A stretch of DNA of 64,000 nt from an uncultured Bacteroidia bacterium (GTDB lineage Bacteria; Bacteroidota; Bacteroidia; Bacteroidales; CAJPTX01). The stretch is taken from assembly GCA_947252645.1 (NCBI GenBank), contig CAMXWF010000015.1, forward strand, positions 1-64,000, read 5' to 3'. The position numbers were made by a program, and so were the translations under genes. Below, piece by piece: positions 18,327 to 25,377 of this stretch (within the stretch, counting starts at the first letter, position 1; every line of letters begins with the position of its first letter). The notes beneath the pieces are model-generated. The model was not told the origin of the DNA. It worked only from the letters and a program-made list of their open reading frames with translations, and searched no databases.

Positions 18327-18904
18327 ACTAGGGTTTCAGGTGCCTCCAGGGAATCCTCTGGACAGCTGCGCGCAAACTCCCACATGGCAATTCCAGCCGC
18401 TACGGCCACGTTGAGGGAATGCTTCTGGCCAAACTGTGGTATTTCGAGGCAATGCTGGCAGAGGGACAAGGTAGACTCCGAGACCCCCTCCACCTCATTG
18501 CCTAGCACCAGCACGAAATGCTGCGCCAGGGGGTAGGCCTTCCTGGATTGCTGGGGCCATAGGGCGAGGTTGATGCTGCTAAAGGTCTGCTCTAGCGCCA
18601 CGGGTATTGCGCCCTTGGCCATGTAGGCTCGCAGTGCCTCCTGGGCGCTGGGGAAGTACTCCCAAGGCACAGACTGCTCAGCCCCTAGGGCCGTGCGGTA
18701 GATCTCGCGGTGGGGCGGCCGGCCTGTGATGCCACAAAGTATCAGGCCCTTGGCGCTAAAAGCATCAGCTGTGCGGAAAATAGCCCCGACATTCTGCATG
18801 CTTCTGACGTTCTCCAAGAGGAGGTAGAAATTTCGGGCTGGGCGCAGCCTGGCCATGCTGGCATGCTCCTCTTCAAGGTATTGCGTTGGTTTTTTCCTTC
18901 CCAT
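18320..18904 (-). CDS. TrmH/SpoU family RNA 2'-O-methyltransferase
   Basis: The 194-residue protein carries the SPOUT signatures: motif 1 ENVRSMQNVGAIFRTADAF (about 30-50), motif 2 FVLVLGNEVEGVSE (about 130) and motif 3 LEIPQFGQKHSLNVAVAAG (about 153-172). These make up the trefoil-knot SAM site and the catalytic Arg region. It transfers methyl groups to ribose 2'-OH of tRNA or rRNA; the target cannot be named. It lacks the extra N-terminal L30e-like domain seen in RlmB. It is the first gene of a six-gene cluster ending with xseA. The region upstream (18905-19033) holds a stem-loop that terminates the neighbouring TonB receptor gene. Confidence 0.88.
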   Translation of the reverse strand: MGRKKPTQYLEEEHASMARLRPARNFYLLLENVRSMQNVGAIFRTADAFSAKGLILCGITGRPPHREIYRTALGAEQSVPWEYFPSAQEALRAYMAKGAIPVALEQTFSSINLALWPQQSRKAYPLAQHFVLVLGNEVEGVSESTLSLCQHCLEIPQFGQKHSLNVAVAAGIAMWEFARSCPEDSLEAPETLVC

Positions 18905-18952
18905 GGATGCCCCGTTGCGCCGCTAAGGTAGGGAAAAGTAGCCACAACGCAA

Positions 18953-18986
18953 GGTCGGCCAGCCCAGCTAGGTGGGCTGGCCGACC
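18953..18986 (-). terminator. Stem-loop terminator of the TonB receptor gene
   Basis: Perfect 14-bp inverted repeat (18953-18966 with 18973-18986) and 6-nt loop, 48 bp downstream of the receptor stop codon on the minus strand. No long T-tract follows, so termination may rely on the strong GC stem alone. Confidence 0.65.
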
Positions 18987-19033
18987 GATTCCCGCCAGCC
19001 GTCTACGCGGGGCAACGTGCAGTTAGCTTTCAG

Positions 19034-21460
19034 CTAGAAGATGTTGCCGAAGGTAATTCCAGCATAGAGGGTGCGTGGGGTCATGGGCCCGTAGGTGTAG
19101 GAGGAGGCCCTGTCGGGGCCCTGGTCGAAGTCGCGCTGGAAGGTGTTGAAAATGTTTTTTGCGCCCGCAAACACGGTCAGGGCCGTGTGGTGGAAGGGGA
19201 TTTTATAGCTGACATTCAGCCCCAGATCGGCGAACCAAGGTGTCTTGCGAATGATTTGGGCGTTGGGGTCGGCGTCCAGGAGTGCTTTTTCGGCAGCAGA
19301 GATGGACTGTCCTTTGTTGGTGCCATACTCATAGAATATCTTCATGGAGCCCGTGACGCTCAGGGCGGCATCGAGAGTCAGGCCCTTCCAGGCGTTCCAC
19401 TGCCCCACGAGGTAGCCATAGGCATTGGGGGTTCGTAGGAAGTCCTTTTGACCCTCGTTGAGGTCTGGGTCGACCTTTAGGTACTCGCTCTTCTGGGCCG
19501 TGGCCCCGAGACGGAAGGAGAGGCCTCGCAGGGGCACAACGTTGAACTCTAAGTTGGCGCAGTAGACACGGGCCCCCACGGGGCTGTTTTTCCGTGTAAG
19601 GGTGACATCGTTGTTCTGGTCGGGTTCGCCCCGATCGGAGATGAAGGCATCGAACAGGTGGGTGTAGAAGCCCTCCACGAGGCAGCCGACGGCCCAGGAG
19701 TCGAACTGCTGGTTGTAGTCGAGGGAGAGCATGGCGCCGTGGCTGTATTCGGGCTTGAGTCCCTCGGCGTTACGGATGAAGACCCTGCGTACGCCAGAGG
19801 ACTCCACGTGGAGTTCTTCATTGTAGACCACTGGGGCTCTGTATCCCATGGAGTAGTTGGCCCTAAGCTGGAGTTCGGGAATAAGGTCGAAGAGGAAAGT
19901 AATGCGGGGCACGGGCACATTGCCCACGTAGTCCTTGGTGTTGCCCTGAGCGGACTTGTCCTTATTGAGGACGCTGAAATGGTCGAAGCGGGCGCCGAGG
20001 GTGAGGCTTCCTATGGAGAACTTCTGGTTGTATTGCAGGAGTGCGCCCGCAGTGTAGACTCGCTGGTTGGCCACAATGGCGCCATCGACGAGTGAGGGAC
20101 TGGTAAACTCCTCGGCGGGCGCGCCCATGGTGAGTTCTTTGAGGTGCTTGGCAAGCCATTCGGGGTCGTCGAGATTGAAGTAAGTACACTTGCGGTCGTA
20201 GAGGTACTCCGCGTTGAACTCCACGCCGGCCGCTAGGGCGGCATTCCAGCGGAAGTAGGCGGTGTAGTTGATGCCCGCGTTGAGAATCCAGTTGGAGGTG
20301 AGGCCGTAGTCGGCGAGGCTGTAGCCGCCATAGTAGGAATCGCGCTGGAGGTGCTGGAATCCGAGGCCTACATTGAGCTGGTCTTGGGTGCGGAGCATTT
20401 GGTCGTAGGAGATGGAGAAGTTGTGGATCGAGTGGTTAGGGGCCTCGGCCACGCTGGCCACGTGAACGGGCGCGTTGAACCTGTCGCCGCCGCGCCGCTT
20501 CTCGTAGATGTAGAAATAGTTGGCGTTGAGCTTTGCGCGCTGCCCGAGGCGGTGGTAGACGTTCATGCCCACGTTGGCCATGCGGAGCAGGGGGAACTCC
20601 GAGATGCCATCGCCGGTGGCATCGAAGGGCTCGCGGTTGCGCACGGCGTCCCAGACGCTCATGCCCGCGCAGGAATCTTGGGTTACCACGGCCCCGTTGA
20701 ACGAGATGAACATGTCAGGCTTTGCGGTTACGGGCACTTTGTCCACCCCCTCGATGTTGCCCGCGTAGTTGCCCTTGAGCCCCACACCCGTAGCTGCGCC
20801 CTGGAAGGTGACCTCGAAGATGTTGTCCTGCGGCTCCTGCAATATGATATTCACGATGCCGCCCACCGCGGAACTCCCGTACAGCGAGCTGCCGCCCCCG
20901 CGGAGCACCTCAATGTTCTTGACCATGGCCGTGGGGAGCATCTCCATGCCGTAGACACCCAGCACGGAGCCAAAGAGCGGCCTTCCGTTGATGAGGATCT
21001 GCGAATACTCGCCGGGCAAGCCATTCATGCGGACCTGGTTGAAGCCGCAGTTCTGGCAGTTATATTCCATGCGGAGCCCCGAGAGGAAGCTCATGCCGTC
21101 GCTGAGAGAGTCGGTGCTCAGGGAGCGCATCAGCTTGGGGGAGACGGTGGAAATGACCACGGGGGTCTCCCATCGGGTGGGGCGTCGGCGGTCACCAGTG
21201 ACCACGACCTGGTCGACAAGCAGGTAGTCGCGCACGAGGTCCCAATTGACCTCTAGGCTCTCCCCGTGGGGTACTTGGATGGTGCGCCGCTGGGTTTTGA
21301 AGCCCATTAGGGTGCACTCCAGGGTGGTTTCCATGTCATGCAGCGGGCCCATGCGGTAGTAGCCTTCCTCATCGCTCACAGCCACTATGGTTGAACCAGC
21401 CACACGGATGACGGCTCCGCTAATTGGCCTGCCCTCGGTCTTGACTTGGCCTGTAATCAT
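19034..21460 (-). CDS. TonB-dependent outer-membrane receptor, signal peptide out of frame
   Basis: The 808-residue frame encodes a carboxypeptidase-regulatory-like domain (about 1-75), a plug with VVVTGDRRRP, a CQNCGFNQVRMNGL motif and VLRGGGSSLYGSSAVGGIVNI, then a long beta-barrel ending in a C-terminal Phe (YAGITFGNIF), as expected for an outer-membrane protein. It imports a nutrient (metal chelate, cobamide or similar) using TonB energy; the CxxC plug motif is common in Bacteroidota CirA/BtuB-like receptors. The frame opens directly at the regulatory domain without any signal peptide. An ideal signal peptide is encoded immediately upstream in another frame (21457-21555), with ATGA overlap at 21457-21460. 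Either a one-base indel separates signal and receptor, or an unusual coupling operates. Confidence 0.85.
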   Translation of the reverse strand: MITGQVKTEGRPISGAVIRVAGSTIVAVSDEEGYYRMGPLHDMETTLECTLMGFKTQRRTIQVPHGESLEVNWDLVRDYLLVDQVVVTGDRRRPTRWETPVVISTVSPKLMRSLSTDSLSDGMSFLSGLRMEYNCQNCGFNQVRMNGLPGEYSQILINGRPLFGSVLGVYGMEMLPTAMVKNIEVLRGGGSSLYGSSAVGGIVNIILQEPQDNIFEVTFQGAATGVGLKGNYAGNIEGVDKVPVTAKPDMFISFNGAVVTQDSCAGMSVWDAVRNREPFDATGDGISEFPLLRMANVGMNVYHRLGQRAKLNANYFYIYEKRRGGDRFNAPVHVASVAEAPNHSIHNFSISYDQMLRTQDQLNVGLGFQHLQRDSYYGGYSLADYGLTSNWILNAGINYTAYFRWNAALAAGVEFNAEYLYDRKCTYFNLDDPEWLAKHLKELTMGAPAEEFTSPSLVDGAIVANQRVYTAGALLQYNQKFSIGSLTLGARFDHFSVLNKDKSAQGNTKDYVGNVPVPRITFLFDLIPELQLRANYSMGYRAPVVYNEELHVESSGVRRVFIRNAEGLKPEYSHGAMLSLDYNQQFDSWAVGCLVEGFYTHLFDAFISDRGEPDQNNDVTLTRKNSPVGARVYCANLEFNVVPLRGLSFRLGATAQKSEYLKVDPDLNEGQKDFLRTPNAYGYLVGQWNAWKGLTLDAALSVTGSMKIFYEYGTNKGQSISAAEKALLDADPNAQIIRKTPWFADLGLNVSYKIPFHHTALTVFAGAKNIFNTFQRDFDQGPDRASSYTYGPMTPRTLYAGITFGNIF

Positions 21461-21555
21461 CGCGGTGGGCTGGTCGAGTCATCGTTGGCCAGCAGGCCCC
21501 ATGCACCCACGCATACTAGCACCAAGGCTAGCAGAACACCTCGTCTTACGCTCAT
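21457..21555 (-). pseudogene. Displaced signal-peptide exon-like fragment of the TonB receptor
   Basis: A 32-codon frame starting MSVRRGVLLALVLVCV encodes a textbook Sec signal (two Arg, hydrophobic core, LLA cleavage region) and then stops at TGA. The stop overlaps the ATG of the receptor frame (ATGA). Inserting one base, or deleting two, near 21460-21475 would fuse it to the receptor. This is a direct reading; whether it is a real frameshift, an assembly error or a coupled mini-ORF is undecided. Confidence 0.65.
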
Positions 21556-21649
21556 ATGCATCAATGATTTTATTGCATTTACAAGAGTAGGTTTGCCGCA
21601 AAGCGATGTGGGATCGCCCAATATGAGTATTCCCATTCGCTTCGGAGAG

Positions 21650-21724
21650 GGGAACCGGCTGGGCTTGTTGCAACGGAAAGTCAATGCAGCAGGGCGCACG
21701 GCTTCCACCGAGGCTTGAATACCA
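21650..21724 (-). promoter_or_regulatory. Leader region with weak cobalamin-riboswitch-like words
   Basis: In the leader of the TonB receptor the minus strand contains TCGGTGGAAGCCG (recalling the GGTGnAA core), TGCGCCCTGCTGC, and AAGCCCAGCCGGTTCC (recalling the B12 box AAGCCAGnAGACC). The order and distance to the gene are plausible but the match is imperfect, and no complete fold was established. Confidence 0.2.
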
Positions 21725-21876
21725 AGTCAGCCATCCGATTCTAAGCATGGTGCGGGGCTTTCGCGGCGCAGGTTTGGACTGTGCATCCACACAATTTGGG
21801 CTTGCCATCAGCGCCCTAGCTGGTAACTAGACGGCGGGATAGGCAACGGCAGCATGCACATCGTGCGCAAAAGCAC

Positions 21877-21884
21877 TACATTTG
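21877..21884 (+). promoter_or_regulatory. Bacteroidota -7 box (TACATTTG) for holA
   Basis: Perfect TAnnTTTG 21 nt before the ATG at 21905. Because it lies downstream of the alternative ATG at 21854, it supports the shorter start for holA. Confidence 0.65.
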
Positions 21885-21904
21885 CTCGGTGCAAGCGTTA
21901 CTCC

Positions 21905-22942
21905 ATGGCTAAGCAACAGGATGCCGCGACGGCGGCCAAGGCGATCATTGCAGACTTTGACAAGGGCAAGGTGAAGCCTCTCTATGTGCTACACGGGAGT
22001 GAACCGTTCCTCTGCGATGCCATTACTAACCACATACTCGAGCACTTAGTACCCCAGGAGGCCAAAGGGTTCGACCAGGTTTTGGTGTACGCTTCCGAGG
22101 TGACTCCGAGCCAAATCATTGCGCTGGCCACCCGGGCGCCCATGGTCTCCGATAGGATGCTGGTGGTGGTGCGAGAGGCACAAAACATCAAGTCGTTTTC
22201 CCAGCTGGCTATTTACGCAGAGCACCCGCTGGAATCCACAGTGCTAGTGCTGAATGCCCGTAGCGAAATCAAGGAGACCAAGGGGGACACGAAGCGCTTG
22301 CTCCAGGGGGCCAGAGCCCACGGCGTAGTCTTCAAGTCCACAGCCTACCGGGACTACCAGGTAGCACCCTGGATCGATGCCCGCGCCAAGGAAAAGGGGC
22401 TGACTCTAGAAGCTGGCGTGACCACACTACTCAAGGAGAGCCTCGGCACCGATTTGACCACCATTGACAAGGCTCTCGACAAGCTCATCCTGGCCCTCCC
22501 GGCGGGCAAGAGCTCTGTGAGCCAGAACGATGTGCTCGACACCATAGGCATAAGCCGCAGCTTCAATGCTTTTGAACTCACCAAGGCGCTAGGGGCCTGC
22601 GACCGCCCAAGGGCACTCTTCATTGCGCTGCAAATGGCCAAGGACGAGAAGTCAAACCCCATTCAGGCCGTGCTGCCCCAGATAACCAACTACTTCGTAA
22701 GGGTGCTGCGCTACCAAGGGTTGACGGGGCACTACAACGACATCGAGATAGCCAACCGACTCGGTGTCAACCCCTATTTCCTGCGGGAATACAATGCAGC
22801 AGCCCGGCGCTTCTCTAGCCGCCAGCTCTCCACCATCTTCACCTGGCTTCGCTACTACGACCTCATGAGCAAGGGCTACTACGGCCCGCCGCCCTCCACG
22901 CAAGCCCTCTACGAAGAATTGATTATCCGTCTCCTCCCCTAG
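21905..22942 (+). CDS. holA: DNA polymerase III subunit delta
   Basis: The 345-residue protein is the clamp-loader delta subunit, which opens the beta sliding clamp and loads it on DNA. Domain I begins KPLYVLHGSEPFLCDAI (degenerate P-loop region typical of delta) and contains VYASEVTPSQIIALATRAPMVSDRMLVVVREAQ, the beta-clamp interacting wedge. The helical middle domain follows, and the C-terminal collar domain contains NPYFLREYNAAARRFSSRQL. The start at 21905 is chosen over 21854 because of the promoter box between them. First gene of a three-gene unit, 25 bp before the rhomboid gene. Confidence 0.9.
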   Translation: MAKQQDAATAAKAIIADFDKGKVKPLYVLHGSEPFLCDAITNHILEHLVPQEAKGFDQVLVYASEVTPSQIIALATRAPMVSDRMLVVVREAQNIKSFSQLAIYAEHPLESTVLVLNARSEIKETKGDTKRLLQGARAHGVVFKSTAYRDYQVAPWIDARAKEKGLTLEAGVTTLLKESLGTDLTTIDKALDKLILALPAGKSSVSQNDVLDTIGISRSFNAFELTKALGACDRPRALFIALQMAKDEKSNPIQAVLPQITNYFVRVLRYQGLTGHYNDIEIANRLGVNPYFLREYNAAARRFSSRQLSTIFTWLRYYDLMSKGYYGPPPSTQALYEELIIRLLP

Positions 22943-22967
22943 TGGGGGTAGGTAGCCAACACGCCCC

Positions 22968-23591
22968 ATGATTGTAGCCATAGTCGCGCTCACGTGCATC
23001 ATCTCCATCTACGCTTTCAGCCGGCCAGAACTCATCAGCCAGCTAGCCCTGTGGCCCCACCGCATGGCGCAACGCGGCGAGTGGTACAGACTCCTCACGC
23101 ACATGTTTGTCCACGGTGGGGGCTGGCATCTGGCCATTAACATGCTCGTCTTCTATTCCTTCGGGAGCTACATCTGGGAGATGTTCGGCTGTATGCAGTT
23201 CCGCTTCTTCAGCTCGGCCAGCTTCCATCTCCCAATGCTCTATTTCGGGGGGGGCGTGGTGGCAGCGCTGGTCTCCTACCTCACGCGGCGCAGGGATCCA
23301 GGCTACATCTCCATAGGGGCCTCGGCTGGGGTCTCGGCCGTCGTCTTTACTAGCATCACCCTCGCGCCGTGGGCGCCCATCTATCTTTTTGGCCTGGTAC
23401 CCTTGCCAGGCATCCTCATGGGCATAGCCTTCCTCATCTACTCGTGGTATAGCAGCAGGAGAGCCAACCAGCATATCGACCACATGGCCCACTTCTACGG
23501 GGCCATCTACGGCTTCCTCTACCCTATGCTCACCGCCGAGGGCACAGCGCAAGACTTCCTCCAACAGCTGCTCCACTTCACTACCTACTAA
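22968..23591 (+). CDS. Rhomboid family intramembrane serine protease
   Basis: The 207-residue, six-helix membrane protein has the minimal rhomboid layout. Key segments are RLLTHMFVHGGGWHLAINML (L1 loop/TM2 with the His-Asn region), the catalytic Ser in SIGASAGVSAVVF (GxSxG form, about residue 112-117) and the catalytic His in HMAHFYGAIYGF (about 170). It would cleave transmembrane segments of unknown client proteins within the inner membrane. Its stop codon overlaps the next start (TAATG at 23589-23593), so translation of the following class-IV fold protein is probably coupled. Confidence 0.92.
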   Translation: MIVAIVALTCIISIYAFSRPELISQLALWPHRMAQRGEWYRLLTHMFVHGGGWHLAINMLVFYSFGSYIWEMFGCMQFRFFSSASFHLPMLYFGGGVVAALVSYLTRRRDPGYISIGASAGVSAVVFTSITLAPWAPIYLFGLVPLPGILMGIAFLIYSWYSSRRANQHIDHMAHFYGAIYGFLYPMLTAEGTAQDFLQQLLHFTTY

Positions 23592-24547
23592 TGGACTTCA
23601 AGGCTGGTGACGCCTCCTCCAGCGCACAGATAGCTCCCGTCAGGCATAAGCGCAGGCGCCAGAAATACCCGCCCGACCCCTACCTGTGGAAGGATGGGGA
23701 GTTCATCCTGGAAAAGCGCCTACCGCATACGCTGAGCGACTGGCGGCTTGCAACCCAAGCGGGCGTGTACACCTACCTGCTGTCCTACGCCTCGCAACCA
23801 CGTTTTTTCCATCAGCACTTCCAGCAGCTACTAGAAGATGCCAAAACGGCCATGCTTCCCCTGCTGCACTTCCTGGCGGCAGAGTCCCTACAGACGGCCA
23901 TAGTTCGATTGCTCAACCGCAACATGTGGTATCGCACCACGCTGCTACGGCTAGTCCTTTTCCCAGAGGCCAACTCCACACTGCTGCCGCTCGACACGCT
24001 CACATCGTCCCTACTCATCGAGGGGCAACCCCTACCGCAAAAGGGATTCGTACAGCGGCAACAAGGCCTGCTGCTTAGCTATGCCCAAGGCCTCACAATT
24101 GCGCCCTCACGCTATACGACCATCAATTGGCTAGGCGACCCCACGCAGTGGCTCGTACAGCAAGCCCTGCGCAATAAGCCATACAGCGACCTCATCCTCC
24201 TCAACACGGCGGGACGTGTGGCACGGGCCTCACAGGGGACTCTCTACATGGTAAGGGAAGGGAAGCTCTTCACGCCACCGTTGACCGAAGGCGCATGCTA
24301 CGACCCGATCCGTAGCAACATCAACAAGACCGCTAGGATCATCGGGCTGGGAGAGGTGAGCGAGGAGCCACTTCGACCTGAAGACCTAGAAAAGGGCGAT
24401 GAGCTATTCCTAGCCAGCACGCAGCACGGCGTAGAATGGGTGATGGGGCTCGAGAAGGTCAGGTATCGCACCTTTTCCACCCAGGCCCTCATCCAGCAGC
24501 TCAATCTGCTCTACTTCCCCGACCAGCGATTCACGGGCACTGAGTAG
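23591..24547 (+). CDS. Class IV aminotransferase-fold protein lacking the PLP lysine
   Basis: The 318-residue protein has the fold-type IV architecture of branched-chain aminotransferases and aminodeoxychorismate lyase: an N-terminal half with LSDWRLATQAGVYTYLL and FHQHFQQLLEDAK, and a C-terminal half with SDLILLNTAGRVARASQGT, KLFTPPLTEGACYDPIRSNI and ELFLASTQHGVEWV. In active members the Schiff-base Lys sits in K-T-L-N-Y; here the aligned text is TTINWL (about residue 176), with Thr for Lys. The Glu and Asn of the V-x-E-x4-N motif are Arg and Thr. It is therefore probably not a PLP enzyme, unless the alignment is shifted. Its extra basic N-terminus (HKRRRQKYPP) is unusual. Coupled to the rhomboid gene; tail-to-tail overlap of up to 17 bp with the gene on the other strand. 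Confidence 0.7.
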   Translation: MDFKAGDASSSAQIAPVRHKRRRQKYPPDPYLWKDGEFILEKRLPHTLSDWRLATQAGVYTYLLSYASQPRFFHQHFQQLLEDAKTAMLPLLHFLAAESLQTAIVRLLNRNMWYRTTLLRLVLFPEANSTLLPLDTLTSSLLIEGQPLPQKGFVQRQQGLLLSYAQGLTIAPSRYTTINWLGDPTQWLVQQALRNKPYSDLILLNTAGRVARASQGTLYMVREGKLFTPPLTEGACYDPIRSNINKTARIIGLGEVSEEPLRPEDLEKGDELFLASTQHGVEWVMGLEKVRYRTFSTQALIQQLNLLYFPDQRFTGTE

Positions 24548-25313
24548 AAGACACTGGAAGCTCACCCCCTACCACCGAAAGCACCGTGCGACAGCCCGAG
24601 TAGGTGACCCCTTGCGCATCAAGAACCCATTCCCAACATGTGCCATGGGCCAAATGCGGCAAAGGGATAAACACAGTGGGACGCACCTGCGAAGGCTGAG
24701 CTTGCGCAGGACTCAGGGGGAAGCGGCTTTCCTCCACGTCAGTGACTAGTAGAGCCGTCGGGAAGTCGCTCAGCCACTCCAGGTGGTGCCTTTGCACTAA
24801 AGCGGCCATGCGCTGCCTCTGGGCCACGGTATAGTGCTGGCTGGGACTGTCAATCAGGCGTAGCGGCAGCTGGCTGAGCAAATTGAGCGACACTACCCCA
24901 TCGACCGCAAGCGCAAGCGCTGGCTTTGGGGAAGCCTCCAAAGCAGCCTCCAAGCTCTCCATGGGCTCGCGGCCATGCATCGAGCGTAATGCCCTATCCA
25001 CAGCCCCAGCCGTCACATCGAGCGAAATGAAATGGACCTTAGGCTGAGTACTCCAGCGCAACTCCACCTGGCGCGGATGGCTGATGTCAATGAGGGTTAT
25101 AGACTCCAACTGCGGCAGCAGCTCTTCCATGGGTACGTCGAGAAGCCAGCCACTCCCCACGATTGCTAAACTACGTAGGGCACGTCGGTGGACGTAGTCT
25201 ACTACCAGGCTGCGAGTATGGCGTAAATGCTCGTCCCAATCAGACCCTAGGGCATATTTATGGATGATGCCCATCTGGTACTGACGCCAATAGGCGCGGC
25301 CTCGTCGCGACAT
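24531..25313 (-). CDS. Putative SAM-dependent methyltransferase-fold protein
   Basis: The 260-residue cytosolic protein shows a Rossmann-like order: SLAIVGSGWLLDVPMEELL (motif I region), ITLIDISHPRQVELRW (acidic residue after strand 2), VHFISLDVTAG (strand 3), LALAVDGVVSLNLLSQLPLRL (strand 4 region), then ALLVTDVEE. Homologues of this kind are conserved but uncharacterised in Bacteroidales, to my knowledge; no substrate can be named. A GTG at 25340 would extend it by nine residues but lies inside the terminator hairpin of the upstream giant gene, so the ATG at 25313 is preferred. It overlaps the 3' end of the convergent class-IV fold gene by 17 bp. Confidence 0.55.
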   Translation of the reverse strand: MSRRGRAYWRQYQMGIIHKYALGSDWDEHLRHTRSLVVDYVHRRALRSLAIVGSGWLLDVPMEELLPQLESITLIDISHPRQVELRWSTQPKVHFISLDVTAGAVDRALRSMHGREPMESLEAALEASPKPALALAVDGVVSLNLLSQLPLRLIDSPSQHYTVAQRQRMAALVQRHHLEWLSDFPTALLVTDVEESRFPLSPAQAQPSQVRPTVFIPLPHLAHGTCWEWVLDAQGVTYSGCRTVLSVVGGELPVSSTQCP

Positions 25314-25327
25314 AGTCTCAAAAAATA

Positions 25328-25358
25328 GGGGGCGGGACACAGGTCTGTCCTCGCCCCC
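25328..25358 (-). terminator. Rho-independent terminator of the giant T9SS cargo gene
   Basis: On the minus strand a GC-rich stem (arms 25346-25358 and 25328-25339, one bulge, 6-nt loop) is followed by CCTATTTTTTG. It begins 19 bp after the stop codon at 25378. Confidence 0.85.
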
Positions 25359-25377
25359 TTCATATGCACTGTACGGC

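Noticed and set aside
21905..24547. Idea that holA, rhomboid and class-IV fold genes form a dedicated new system
   Set aside because: holA is essential housekeeping and the adjacency alone is weak evidence; only the rhomboid/class-IV coupling is kept as a finding.
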